Assembly (NCBI GenBank): GCA_949752745.1
Contig: OX457027.1
Coordinates: forward strand, 88,433,720 to 88,497,719
From: Protula sp. h YS-2021
Taxonomy: Eukaryota > Annelida > Polychaeta > Sabellida > Serpulidae
Reading direction: 5' to 3'
DNA: 64,000 nucleotides
Shown here piece by piece: positions 30,824-42,530 of this stretch. Each line of letters starts with the position of its first letter. The stretch's first letter is position 1. A model generated the notes under the pieces. It searched no databases, had not been told where the DNA came from, and saw only the letters and a list, made by a program, of their open reading frames with translations. The translations under genes and the position numbers were made by a program.

Positions 30824-33197
30824 AATAATCGTGACGTCATCAATCAAACCCCGCCACTCAGTAGGGGAAAACGAGAGTTCTGGACCAGTCAATCATCGTC
30901 ATGTCATCACTAAAGCCCGACCCTCAGTAGTGGAAAGCGAGAGTTCTGGACCAGTCAATCATCGTGACGTCATCAATCAAGCCCCGCCCCTCAGTAGGTG
31001 GAAAACGACAGTTCTACTGCTGTCAATCATCGTGACGTCATCAATCAAACCTGCCAATCAAACCTGTCAATCAAACTCCCCCTCGCGACAGTAAGCCCTT
31101 GCGAAGTTGTGTGTGAAGAGCGCGCCATTAAAAGATATATTCAAATGGCCAGCCCATTCAAAGATGTGTTCGAATGGCCAGTTCATTCAAAGATGTGTTC
31201 AAATGGCCAGCACATTCAAAGACGTGTTCAAATGAGCAGCACATTCATTCAATGCTTTGGAGATGTGGTAAAGTTATTTATAGACATATTAAGACATAGT
31301 GTGACAATATATTTTTTGAACAAATTTATTTTAGACATATTAGAACCGAGTGTGACATCTCCCTCCGAAATTGGAAACTTGGAAAGGAAATCAAATTGAC
31401 TTTACGCCTAATATGTGGACTATGATAAAGACTATGAATATGGCTGAAATTAATGCACATGCTTGTATAGAATGTGGTGCATTATACAACAGCGAAAAAG
31501 CTTTAGCCACGCATATGAAGCAGTGTGGTGAGGATACCGATGGCAGCAGTTCTGACAGTTAGTCAGAAATAGACTCTGTTTGGCATGATAGGGTTCAAGA
31601 AGTATATAATGACCATGATGACAAATTTCAAGAAAAGGTTTTTGAATATGAAGAACAAGGGATTGAAGATGCGCCTGAAAGAGCAAGTGATGACCTTCGA
31701 TCTGTTTATAAGCGTTGACTATAACAACTGTTTTTGAGACTGATCAAATATACCCAACGTCTAGAACAAAGCCAACATTATCAAAATTTTTTAGAGGACT
31801 TTAATTACTTTGCTGATGAAAAACATTACAAGTATTCAAAAGCACCAAAGGCGGTTATAAGGAAAAACAATGCATTCTTCGAAGAGCTTCGAGATAAGGA
31901 GGAGGAAGATCACAGCAGCAACGAAGAAAGTGATATGGACAGTGAGGTGCAACAGAGTGAAACAGATGAAGAAAAATAGAATTATTTGACTAAACTTTGT
32001 AATTTTGTTATTTACCTAAGCGTTGTCTTCAAAGTATATCAATAAAACTGTTAAATATATGTCTTGCTTTTAATGTTTAACATATGAAGTCGCAAGAAGC
32101 TAAGGTCCCTGGCGCGGTGTTAATTCACCCGTAAATCAAATATAATATCATATATTATGTATTATAATTAAGTATTGTATTATTATGTATTCTAGTCAAG
32201 TATTGTTTGAAAATAAAAGTTGAAAAGCATCATAGATGTTTTTTCTTATTGAATATCACAAATTATTACACTTATATACAATTATTATGCACACAAAATT
32301 TAAATATTGACATTTATTAAGAATAAAAACAAAAATATTTCAAATACATTCAAGTACATTTCAAATACATGTAAGTATCATAAATGTTATCACCTCGCTT
32401 ATAAATGTCTTGAAAACTGACTTAACAATCAAATCACTTTCGCATCAACATGGTTTGATAAAGTTAGTTCATTTCATAGTCTTTATCATGGTCCACATAT
32501 TAGACATAAAGTCAATTTGATTTCCTTTCCAAGTTCCCAATTTCGTAGGGAGATGTCACACTCGGTTCTAATATCTCTAAAAATAAATTTTATAAAATTT
32601 ACTGGGGAGGGGGTCCCACAAACCATGACACAGCATGTTCCAAAAATAAATTTTCTAAAATTTCTTGGGGGGGGGGGGGGGGTCTGCACACTATGCCCTA
32701 ATATGTCTATGAATAACTTTACCACATCTCCAAAGCATTGAATGAATGGGTTGCTCATTGGAACGTCTCTGAATGGGCTGGCCATTCGAAAACATCTTTG
32801 GATGAACTGACCATTCGAACACATCTTTGAATGAACTGACCATTCGAACATATCTTTGAATATGCTGGCCATTCGAACACATCTTTGAATAAACTGGCCA
32901 TTCGAACACATCTTTGAATGGGCTGGCCATTGGAACATATCTTTGAATGGCCCGCTCTTCACACACAACTTCGCAATGGCTTACTGCCGATGATTGACAG
33001 CCGTAGAACTGTCGTTTTCCACCTACTGAGGGGCGGGGCTTGATTGATGACGTCACGATGATTGACTGGTCCAGAACTCTCATTTTCTCCTACTGAGGGC
33101 CGGGGCTTGATTGATTACGTGTCGATGATTGACTGGTCCAAAACTCTCGTTTTCTCCTACTGAGGGGCGGGGCTTGATTGATGACGTTACAATAGTT
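30824..33197. mobile_element. 2.4-kb element with 0.6-0.7-kb inverted arms
   Basis: The left arm (about 30824-31440) and right arm (about 32473-33197) are long inverted repeats. Both contain, in order from outside, three ~73-bp units (GACGTCATCAATCAAGCCCC, CTGGACCAGTCAATCATCG), a GCGAAGTTGTGTGTGAAGAG segment, several ~27-bp units (CATTCAAAGATGTGTTCGAA), then TTTGGAGATGTGGTAAAGTT and AATATGTGGAC-ATGATAAAG. The arms extend inward into the first codons of the enclosed ORF. The arms differ in copy number of internal units, and the right arm holds a poly-C/G run. No transposase was recognised and no target duplication is certain. The structure resembles a fold-back or long-TIR DNA element. Confidence 0.7.
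31371..31979 (+). pseudogene. Decayed zinc-finger ORF inside the inverted-repeat element
   Basis: One reading frame runs through this span, with stops at 31560, 31716 and 31722. The first segment has a finger-like CIECG-x11-H-MKQC (C2HC). The middle segment is acidic and helical (VWHDRVQEVYNDHDDKFQEK). The last segment has a KAPKAVIRKNNAFFEEL stretch and an acidic Ser/Glu tail. Frame continuity across the stops suggests a former single protein of about 200 residues. I do not recognise the family with confidence; a transposon-borne finger protein is the simplest reading. Confidence 0.5.
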
Positions 33198-34270
33198 ACA
33201 TGACTTGCTTAAATAGTGGAATCTCATTGTTCGATTCCCAAGTCAACAATTTTGTTAATGTCGACCTGGACGCAAAAGGCGATTGACATTATTTGCAATG
33301 AAAACGACTGACATGTCTCGTTACCAAATATACGTTAAGCAATGTTGAGTCAACACTGAGATTTTATTGACGTTAGTGAAAATGTTGATCTGTAGATAAT
33401 AAATACTTTAATGGTCGATAACACTTCAAATTGACCGACAGCTGCTAATTGTGTGACACTTTCCAGCAAAAAGTGTAGCTTAATTTGTATGCGAGATAAA
33501 CCTACTTGATTCTTTTACTTCAATTAAGTTTCTATTGTTTCTCATATTCACGTCATATATATAATAAGTCTCCAACCAATAATAAGAAAAGAGGTCCGAA
33601 GCATTGGTCCCGAACAACTCCAGTATACTCTTTGCAAGTCTTCGACTACCCAAGTTTGATACAACTCTAACTTCCTTATTCCTGCGCACCCCCCCCCCCC
33701 CCCCCTTCGAGCCCCATATATTTCACCCTGCAGCATTGATGTTTCATAAAAAGCTACAGGCTCTCACACTTTACCGTGTTTTGTACACACAGTCAACATG
33801 ATTTTGACACCTCTGATCTCATATGAACTTCCTAATACAGTCGATAAAACTCGATCATTTACATGCCAGTTAATCCCCCCCCCCCCCCAGCCCCCACCTC
33901 CCTCTCTGCCTTAGCATTTTTTATCTTCGCGTCACCTCAGTGACAAGTGTCTGCAGTGATCGCACAAACACAAATAACCTCTAGCAAATAAATGAACGAG
34001 ATGTTTCTTTCATTACATTGACTACAAAAGTCATACACAAACGAAATTATTTATTACATGTCACTGCATTTTGCAGTTTAAAAAAGCTATACATTTTCAG
34101 ACTACTGACAGGTATATGGCCGTGTATGAACTAAATATTTAACACGGCGAGGAATACAACAAGAATGCCAGGGACATTGTGATCAGCCGAGATCTAGTGA
34201 ATCATGTATCATTAGGCTTGTATGGTCGTCAAGAAGTGGTATTGTACAGCGGTATTGTAAAACCCGACCG
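33198..34270. other. No gene seen; C-rich homopolymers
   Basis: Contains poly-C tracts at about 33690-33706 and 33876-33888 and otherwise unremarkable AT-rich sequence. No supported exon was found. Confidence 0.4.
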
Positions 34271-35550
34271 TTGGAAATTCGTACAAAATTTTAAAAATTA
34301 TTTGAGAAGAAGCATTTTGAAAATTGACTAATAAATATTTTTTAAATGACCCCCATTAAGCCAATTTTGTAACTTAAAACAAAAATGCCAGCCAAGAGAA
34401 CATTCATGTAAATTTTGAAAACAAAACGATCCAAATTGTGGGGGGAAAAGCCTTTGGAAAATTGGCGACCAAAGAATTAAAAATGCTCCCTACTTGGCCA
34501 ATTTTCGGTAGATCGCCAAAAAATTTCAAGACAGACCTACCCAGTAACCTTCGTAAAAAATTTGAAAGGAATGCGATCCAGATCGTGAGTTAACCAATTT
34601 TCTTTGGATCGCCAAAAAAGTAGCTTTTCAAGAGAAGAACGCCTGTCGAACATTTATGCAACATTGCAAGGCAATTCGATCAAAATTGTGGAAGAAGCAT
34701 TGTGAAAATTGGCTACAAAAAAGTTATAAATGCCCTCCTCCCTCATTTGGCTAATTTTTTGCGGATCGCAGGAAAAGTAATTTTCGAAAGAACCATCTGG
34801 AGAACAATCGCACAAAATTGAAAAGAAATCAGAGGAGCATCTTGAAAATTGGCTACCACAAAAAAAAAATAATAATAATAAAATGTTCCCATTTGGTTAT
34901 TTATCGGTGGGTGGCCAAAAAAGTACTTTTTCACAAGAAGCCTTCCTAGTAAATATTTATGCGAAATTTGAAGACAATCCAATCAAAATTGTAGAAGAAG
35001 CATTTTGAAAACTGGCTACTAAATAGTTATAAATGCCCCCATTTGGCCAATTTTTGGCGGATAGCCCCCCCCCCCCCCCAAAAAAAAGTAATTTTTCAAG
35101 AGAGAACCGCATAGGGAACAATCGTACAAAATTGAAAAGAAATCCTGTCCAAATTATGGGAGAAGCATTTATAGAATTAGCTACCAAAAGATTAAGAATC
35201 CCCCCCCCCCCCCTATTCGGCCAGTTTTTGGTGGATCGCAAAACAACAAAAATAATTTTTCACAAGAGGCCTGCCTGGTTAACATTTATGCAAAATTCTA
35301 AGACAATCCGATCAAAGTTGTGGTAGAAGAACCATTTGAAACTTGGCTACCAAAAAGTTATAACTGCGGATTACCCCCCCCCCCCCCCCAAAAAAAAAAA
35401 AAAAAATCAACAGAGGCCTACATCGAGAACATTTGTAAAAAAGTTGAAAGAAATCCGATCAAAACTGAGGGAGAACAAGCATTTAAGTGAAAGTTTGCAT
35501 ACATGCATACCCCTCCACTGTGATAAGACCAGCCCGACGAAGTCGGACGG
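34271..35550. repeat. ~150-bp diverged tandem repeat family
   Basis: Recurring words are GAAAATTGGCTAC, CATTTGGCCAATTTTTGG-GGATCGC, AAAAAAGTA-TTTTTCAAGAG, AACATT-ATGCAAAATT and AATCCGATCAAAATTGTGG. At least seven units of about 130-160 bp are strung head to tail, with poly-C and poly-A expansions. The same family occurs at 59.4-60.9 kb. The block ends at 35551 in a CCGACGAAGTCGG hairpin followed by TCTAACAAC. Confidence 0.8.
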
Positions 35551-35560
35551 TCTAACAACA

Positions 35561-35638
35561 AAAACAGACGGTTGGTGTACTAATCCAATTAGCTTGCAAC
35601 AGTTCCAATTTTTCGGACGAGCGCAGATAACAATGTTG
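35561..35638 (+). pseudogene. Orphan first-exon fragment of a further NIDO gene copy
   Basis: The translation KTDGWCTNPISLQQFQFFGR followed by AQITML matches the end of exon 1 of copy C (KTDDACTNPINIDKFQFFGK then SQSTVL). It ends in phase 0 at a possible GTATTT donor, the same position as in the other copies. Upstream similarity stops abruptly at the hairpin end of the adjacent repeat block. No NIDO, EGF or tail exon was found downstream, so this is a remnant of a fourth copy. Confidence 0.75.
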
Positions 35639-35640
35639 GT

Positions 35641-36104
35641 ATTTATTCACACCTAAGGGCGTCTTAAATCATATTCTGGAGAATAAAAAGTGTCTTACAA
35701 CTGGACGCTCACAGCAGCTTGACAGTAGGTTTCTTCGTGTAAATAACACAAAAGCAAGTTATGTATCGGCATTGACACTGACAACGCGTCTCTGAGGAGA
35801 TCTGGCTAGTGCCACGCTAACACAACAACATTAACGCAGATAGAAAGACAAGTTTGTCCAAGGACAAAGTCCCAGCTTACGAAAAGCAATAAGACCCAAT
35901 TCCAGCGTGCATGAGTAAGGGAATTTTCCTGAAAAATTGGGCTTCAAAGGATGAGACGGCAAAGAGCTAGCCCAATAATTAACTTAGCACCGGACCAGAA
36001 CATAAATCTATACAAAGATTTCTTTCCCAGAAAAATGGGAAACACATTTTTTGTATCTCTGGTAGACTGGATAGTCTGCCACAGATACCTTCAAACAACA
36101 CTCG
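35641..36104. other. No gene seen
   Basis: Unique-looking sequence between the orphan exon and the 51-bp array. No second exon of the NIDO family is present. Confidence 0.4.
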
Positions 36105-38335
36105 CATTTCGGACCAGTGCGCATATTTATGTAACTTTCCTTGATGCGCGGTTCTTATTAAGACAAGTGCGCATGTTTATTTAATTTTGCGTAGATGCGC
36201 GGCTCCCATTTTGGAACAGTGCACATGTTTATTTAACTTGCGTTGATCCGCGGTTCGCATTTCTGACGAGCGCCCATGTTTTTTTTTTACCTTTTGTGAA
36301 TGTGTTGATGTGCGGTTCTTATTTCGGATCAGTGCGCATGTTTATTTACCTTGTGTTGATGTGCGGTTCTTATTTCGGATCAGTGCGCATGTTTATTTAC
36401 CTTGTGTTGATGTGCGGTTCTTATTTCGGATCAGTGCGCACGTTTATTTACCTTGTGTTGATGTGCGGTTCTTATTTCGGATCAATGCGCATGTTTATTT
36501 ACCTTGTGTTGATGTGCGGTTCTTATTTCGGATCAGTGCGCATGTTTATTTACCTTGCGTCGATGCGCGATTCTTATTCCAGACCAATACGCATGTTTAT
36601 TGTACTTGCGTTGATGAGCGGTACTTATTTTGGACAAGTGCACAAGTTTCCATAGGTTGCCTTGATGCGCGGTTCGCATTTCGGACCAGTTTGCATGTTT
36701 ATTTAACTTGCGTTGATGCACGGTGCTTATTTTGGACGTGTGCCTATGTTTATTTAACTTGCGTTGGTGCGCAGTTCGAATTTCGGATCATTACGCATGT
36801 TTATTTAAATTGCGTTAATGCGCAGTGCTTATTTTGGACCACTGCAAATGTTTATTTAACTTGCGTTGGAGCGTAGTTCGCATTTCGAACCACTGCGCAT
36901 ATTTATTTAACTTGCGTTGATGCGCGGTTCGAATTTCGGAGAAGTGCGTATGTTTATTTAACGTGCGTCGATGCGCGGTTCTTATTTCAGACCAATGCGC
37001 ATATTTCTTTAACTTGAGTTGATGCGCGGTTCTTATTCTGGACCAGTGCTCATGTTTATTTAAGTTGCGTTGATGCGCAGTTCTTATTTTGAATAGTGCG
37101 CATGTTATTTAAGTTGCGTTAATGGGCAGTTCGCATTTCGAAATAGTGCACATGTTTATTTAACTTGCGTTGATGCAAGGTGCTTATTTTGGTCCGTTGT
37201 GCTTGCTTATTTAGCTTGTGTTGCTGTGCAGTTCGCATTTCGGACCAGCGCACATGTTTTTTTTTAACTTGTGTTGATGCGTGGTTCGCATTTTGGATCA
37301 TTGCACATATTTATTTAACTTGTGTTGATGATCGGTACTTATTTTGGACCGGTGCAAATGTTTATTTAACTTACGCTTATGTGCGGTTCGCAATTCGGAC
37401 CAGTGTGCATGTTTATTTAATTTGCGTTGATATCTGGTTCGCATTTCGGACCAGTATACCTGTTTCTTTAGGTTGCGTTGATGCGCAGTTCGCATTTTGG
37501 GACAAGTGAGCAGGTTCATTTAACTTGCGTTGACGCGCGATTTGCGTTTCGGACCAGAACGCATGTTTATTTAAGTCCCGTCGATGCCCGACTCTTATGT
37601 CTATTCAACTTGCGTCGATTCATGGTTCTTTCTTCGGACCACTGCCCATGTTTATTTAACTTGCGTTGATGCGCGGTTCTCATTTCAGACCACTGCGCAT
37701 GTCTATTCAACTTGCGTCGATGCGTGGTTCTTTTTTTCGGACAAGTGCGCATGTTTGTTTAACTTGCGTTGATGTGCGGTGCTTATTTTGGACCGGATCG
37801 CATGTTTATTTAACTTTCGTCGATGCGCGGTTCGCATTTCAGGCCATTGCCCATGTTTATTTAACTTGTGTTGATGCGTGGTTCTCATTTCAGACCAGTG
37901 CGCATATTTATTTAACTTGCGTTGATGCGCGGTTCGCATTTCGGACCACTGCGCATGTTTATTTAATTTTCCTCGATGTGCGGTTCGCATTTCGGACCAG
38001 TGCGCATGTTTCTTTAGGCTGCGTTGACGCGCGGTTCGCATTTCAGACCACTGCGCATGTCTATTCAACTTACGTCGAAGCGTAGTTCTTTTTTTCGACC
38101 AGTGCGCATGTTTATTTAACCTGCTTTGATGCGCGGTGCTTATTTTGGACCAGTTCGCATCTTTTTTTATCTTCCGTCCATGCGCAGTTCACATTTCGGA
38201 CCAATGCGCATGTTATTTAACTTGCATCGAGTACTGAATTTCGACTACTGCGAATGTCTATTTAACTTGCGTCGATGTGCAGTTGTTAAATCTGACTACT
38301 GCACAAGTTCATTTAACTTGCGTTTATGCGCTGTA
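36105..38335. repeat. 51-bp minisatellite, about 43 copies
   Basis: The unit is GTGCGCATGTTTATTTAAC-TTGCGTTGATGCGCGGTTC-GCATTTCGGACCA with variants. Five nearly identical copies lie at 36320-36560; the rest are diverged. Because 51 is divisible by three, several frames stay open on both strands (17-residue periodic translations). These are not genes. Confidence 0.95.
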
Positions 38336-39600
38336 GGAGGAGATTCATTTAATTTTTTTTCTTCAAAAATTCCGAAAAAAACTCAAAAGTTTTCCAATTC
38401 CCTCAAAAAGCACAAGCCGTATGCATGACCCCCTAGAGACGGCTCATATCGAAAATAAATGAAATCTGATAAAAACTGTAGGAGGAAATGCATTTTGAAT
38501 TTTTTTCTTCAAAAATTCTCTCATCGACTGAAAAAGACAGGCCATATTCACGACACCCTAAGCATGCCTCAGCCACAAAATAAATGATGTTTGAGGTATT
38601 TTCATCAAAAATTCCCCCCGAAATCAAAAATTCCCAAGTCGAGTCAAATAGCACAAGCCGTATGCGAGACCTACCTAAGGATGCCTCATAGCAAAAAAAT
38701 AAATGAAATCGGATAAAAACTGCAGGAGGAAATGCATTTTGAAGTTTTTCTTCAAAAATTCCCAAAAAATACAGAAATTGTCGGATCGACTAAAAAGCGC
38801 AAGTCTTATTCTCAACCCCTTAGGGATGCCTCAAACCAAAAAAAAAAAAAAAACCTGTAGAGGGAAATGCATTATGAAGTTTTTTTCTTTAAAAACTCCC
38901 TAAAAATACAAAAATTGCCCGATCGACTAAAAAGCACAAGCCGTATCCACTCACACCAAAAATAAATGACATCGAATCAAAATTGTATGGGTAGATGCAT
39001 TTTGAATTATTTTCGAAATTTTTGCTTCAAAAATTCCCCAAAAAATACAAGCTAAAAAAGCATAAGCCGTATGCACGACCCTTTAGGGGTGCCTCATACC
39101 AAAAATAAATGACATCGAGTCAAAAATGTAAGAGGAGATACATTTTAAAATTTCTTTAAAAATTCGCCAAAAAGTCAAAAATCACCCGATCGACTAAAAA
39201 AGCACAAGCCGTATGCACGACCGCTTAGGAAATCCTCACACCAAAAATAAATGACATCGAATCAAAATTGTAGGAGAAGATGCATTTTTTTCAAAATTTT
39301 TGCTTAAAAAAATCCCCAAAAATACAAAAATTGTCCGATCGACTAAAAAAGCACAAGCCGTATGCACGACCCTTTAGGGGTGCCTCATACCAAAAATAAA
39401 TGACATCGGGTCAAAAATGTAGGAGGAGATGCATTTTTAATTTTTTTCTTTAAAAATTCGCCAAAAATTCAAAAATCACCCGATCAACTAGAAAAGCACA
39501 AGCCGTATGCACGACCCCTTAGGGATGCCTCACACCAAAAATAAATGACATCGGATTAAAATTGTAGGAGGAGATGCATTTTGAAACAAAGTTTACAGCG
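38336..39600. repeat. ~145-bp tandem repeat, about nine copies
   Basis: Units begin GTAGGAGGAGATGCATTTTG and contain TTCTTCAAAAATTC, GATCGACTAAAAAAGCAC, AAGCCGTATGCACGACC and CCAAAAATAAATGACATCG. Unit starts lie near 38336, 38480, 38724, 38860, 38985, 39130, 39270, 39420 and 39565. The last copy runs into a terminal segment with a strong hairpin. Confidence 0.9.
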
Positions 39601-39644
39601 AACTAACTAACTAACGGACGCCACCCGCAAACCGATAGGAATAC

Positions 39645-39671
39645 CCCAGCTTACGTGTAACGTAAGCTGGG
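39645..39671. other. Perfect 11-bp hairpin at the end of the 145-bp array
   Basis: CCCAGCTTACG, loop TGTAA, then CGTAAGCTGGG, immediately followed by CTAAAAAC. It is preceded by CTAACTAACGGACG. The hairpin-plus-CTAAAAA layout recurs at other repeat ends in the window (58.63, 60.64 and 61.73 kb), so it probably marks an element terminus rather than a transcription terminator. Confidence 0.7.
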
Positions 39672-39679
39672 CTAAAAAC

Positions 39680-41040
39680 GGGAATGAGTTTGTCAGTCCG
39701 CCGCGAGGCAGTCTGTGGCTCTTTCCTAAAATACGCAATGTAAACATACAAAAAATAACGTACACACAAATCTGAACCACCTCTCTCCGATTGGATTCAA
39801 TTTCTTGTCTCTGCTGTGACGGGGCGGGCACTGCAATTTCAAATAAAACAAAATCTAATTTCTAATCTTTATTTTTTAAGTAAGAAAAAATTTCAATATG
39901 TTGACCATTTCACGCACGAAATCTCACACAGTTCTCAGACAACTGGATATTTTTGCACATAATATCTCTGCCGCCTATCTGACCCAATCAAAGATTTCAT
40001 TTATATCCGTTTTTTTCTCAAAACAAACAACAGCGATTGGATAAAAAATGCTTGCCTCAAACGTCACATTAAATGCTGATGCACACTAGTAGGGTAATTA
40101 AAACAGTAAGACTCGATAACAACAGATTGTGTATTACCAGAACCAACAAGTCAGTTTGCTGCTCCCGTGTGACATCAAACGCCAGACATCAATGGTTCAT
40201 CCCGGCTGCCCATTCCTCTCCACCACCGCACAGTCATCGGATAAGAACTCGTGGCAGGAATCGGTGATCGGATATGTCATGGTTAGACTTCATTACCCGA
40301 TACCAGTTCAAAATATGCTGAACATTTTGCGTGTATTTCGTGGACCGGAATCGGCGTTAAGTTATCGGATATGTTGCAAATGGGCAACTGAACTTGTTTT
40401 TGGAAAAATAAAATTATTGCCACGGAGGGGGGGGGGGTGGTATGGGTGGCGGGGAGGGGGGGAGGGGGGGAGGAACCGAACTTTCATTAACGTCGAGCCC
40501 TTTCAGTCACACAAAATCTACAATGCTTGCTACTAAAAATAGCGCATATATACAGCAACACACACCAGTTAATCACTTGTCGTTACTTAACAACCGACTT
40601 CTACAACGGCTTATTGTTTGATATTTTGTTTCCGAAGAACCGGTGGGGAGTCCGTATTGAAAGGCTCGGAACTACTTTTTTTATCTCCCTTGGCATTGAT
40701 TGATCTATCCAGAGGTCAGCTCTTATATAACAACAGATGATCACTCTTGGGACAATTACAGATTCGCACATCATTTCACAATGTCGTTACAAAAACAGAC
40801 AGCAATCCAAATATATGCAAAGTTTTAACATGGATTTCTGAATGAATGCAAACACTTTTTTCACAATTTCAAAACTCATCACCAGAGCAACCAATCTCTG
40901 TAATTCCGGTACTCGATCAGACAGCTGGCGTTGGTCCACAGGGATTGTTCCATTTATTAAATTTCTTTCAAATTTTAAAGCTGTCCAGAAACTCGAGATT
41001 GTGTGTATACTATGCACAGAGCCAGACCGCAGGCACACAC
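39680..41040. other. No gene seen
   Basis: Includes a G-rich low-complexity tract at about 40425-40475. Short overlapping reading frames show no domain. Confidence 0.4.
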
Positions 41041-41565
41041 CTGTACATAAGGCCAACAGCCCTACTATAGGCCAACAGCCGTACTATAGGCCAACAGCCG
41101 TACAGTAGGCCAACAGTCGTACAGTAGACCAACAGCCGTACAGTAGACCAACAGCCGTACTATAGGCCAACAGCTGTAGAGTAGACCAACTGAGTTACAG
41201 TAGGCCAACAGCCGTACAGTAGACCAACAACCGTACTATAGGCCAACAGCCGTATAGTAGGCAAACAGCCCTACTATACGCCAGCACCTGTACTATATGC
41301 CAATAGCCGTACCACAGGCACACAACCATGCCATAAGCAAACAGTTGTATTCAAGGCATACGGCCATACTATGGCCATGCAACTGTGCCGTAGGCATAGA
41401 ACCGTACTACAGGCACACAGCTGTACAGTGGGCAAACAGCCGTATTACAGGAAAGTAACCGTACCACAGGCAAGCAGCCGTACTATAGGCACAGAGGCAA
41501 AGAACAGGCACAGAACTGTACAGTGTGCATATAGCAGAACAATATGCACATAGTCGTATAATATG
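41041..41565. repeat. 19-bp minisatellite, left part
   Basis: The unit GGCCAACAGCCGTACTATA is tandemly repeated and becomes diverged to the right. The array continues at 42400-42530 after an 834-bp insertion. Confidence 0.9.
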
Positions 41566-42399
41566 GGGTCGGGACATCTCGCCATAAATCTCGCCGTAGA
41601 TCAACTCGTCATATGGCGACTTGGAAACCAACTCGCCATACTTTTATGCCAACTCGCCACACTTTTTTTGCTTGCATTTTACACACCATTTTCGTGAGAA
41701 TGTCCTCTTTTACTTAAGTCTAATTTCATGCTTTCATTTTTTATGCATGTTTAACTTAATGTTTTTGGTTTTCTCTTATTTTTTTGCTTCAGTTTTACAC
41801 ACCATTTTAAGTTTAGCAAGAATGGATCTCAATTCCTTTAACTGAAATACATGAAAGTAATTCAGTAAAACCGGGAGAGAAGCAATTAGTTGGAAATACA
41901 CTGGAGTATAAGTGGGAGATATTGTGATTGTTCTTGAAATGAAATTGCAATCCCACTATAAGCGGGAGAGATTGCAATTATTTTTTAAATGAAATTGCAA
42001 TGGAGTGCTAGTGGGAGATATTGCAATTATTTTTGGAATGAAATTGCAATTGAGTGTTAATGGGAGAGATTGCAATTGTTTATAGTCATAGTTAACCAAT
42101 GAGACTAGCAAAACGAAGAGAGAGAGCTCTGTCACTAGGTAACCCGACAGACCAATCACACTACGACACAGTGCAATTTTCCTGTATAAAAACTCTTGCT
42201 CTTGTATTTAGCTCTTGTATTTTACATACTATTTTTCTAACCAATATATACAAGGCCGAAAGGGCATTTGAAAAGCATGGCGAGCTGACAAGACCTATGG
42301 CGAGTTGGTAAGCATTTCGGAAATTATGGCGACTTGGTTTATGGCGAGTTGGTAAAGGGGAGTATGGCGAGTTGGCATTATGGCGAGTTGTCCATACTC
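41566..42399. mobile_element. 834-bp non-autonomous DNA transposon with 11-bp target duplication
   Basis: CGTATAATATG is present on both sides (41555-41565 and 42400-42410), and removing the insert restores a continuous 19-bp minisatellite. The ends are inverted: left GGGACATCTCGCCATAA, right (inverse) GGACAACTCGCCATAA, followed by further CTCGCCATA copies. Inside are about four ~50-bp units (GGGAGATATTGCAATT, GAAATTGCAAT). There is no transposase. The long duplication suits a Mutator-like (MULE) element better than hAT or mariner. Confidence 0.85.
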
Positions 42400-42410
42400 C
42401 GTATAATATG

Positions 42411-42530
42411 TATTCAGCAGTAGAAGACATACAGCTCTATAACAGACATTCAGCCGTAAATGACGCAACAGACGTACAACAGGTATAAAGCCATACCATA
42501 GGCACACAGCCGTGCAATAGCCATATAGTC
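42411..42530. repeat. 19-bp minisatellite, right part
   Basis: Diverged units (CATTCAGCCGTAAATG, GGCACACAGCCGTGCAATAG) continue the array interrupted at 41565. Confidence 0.75.

Noticed and set aside
36296..38085. Long open frames on both strands at 36.3-38.1 kb
   Set aside because: They are translations of the 51-bp minisatellite (17 codons per unit), with no start context, domain or splice support.
41041..41565. CRISPR-like regularly repeated array
   Set aside because: Units are contiguous without unique spacers, and the genome is eukaryotic with introns; this is a minisatellite.
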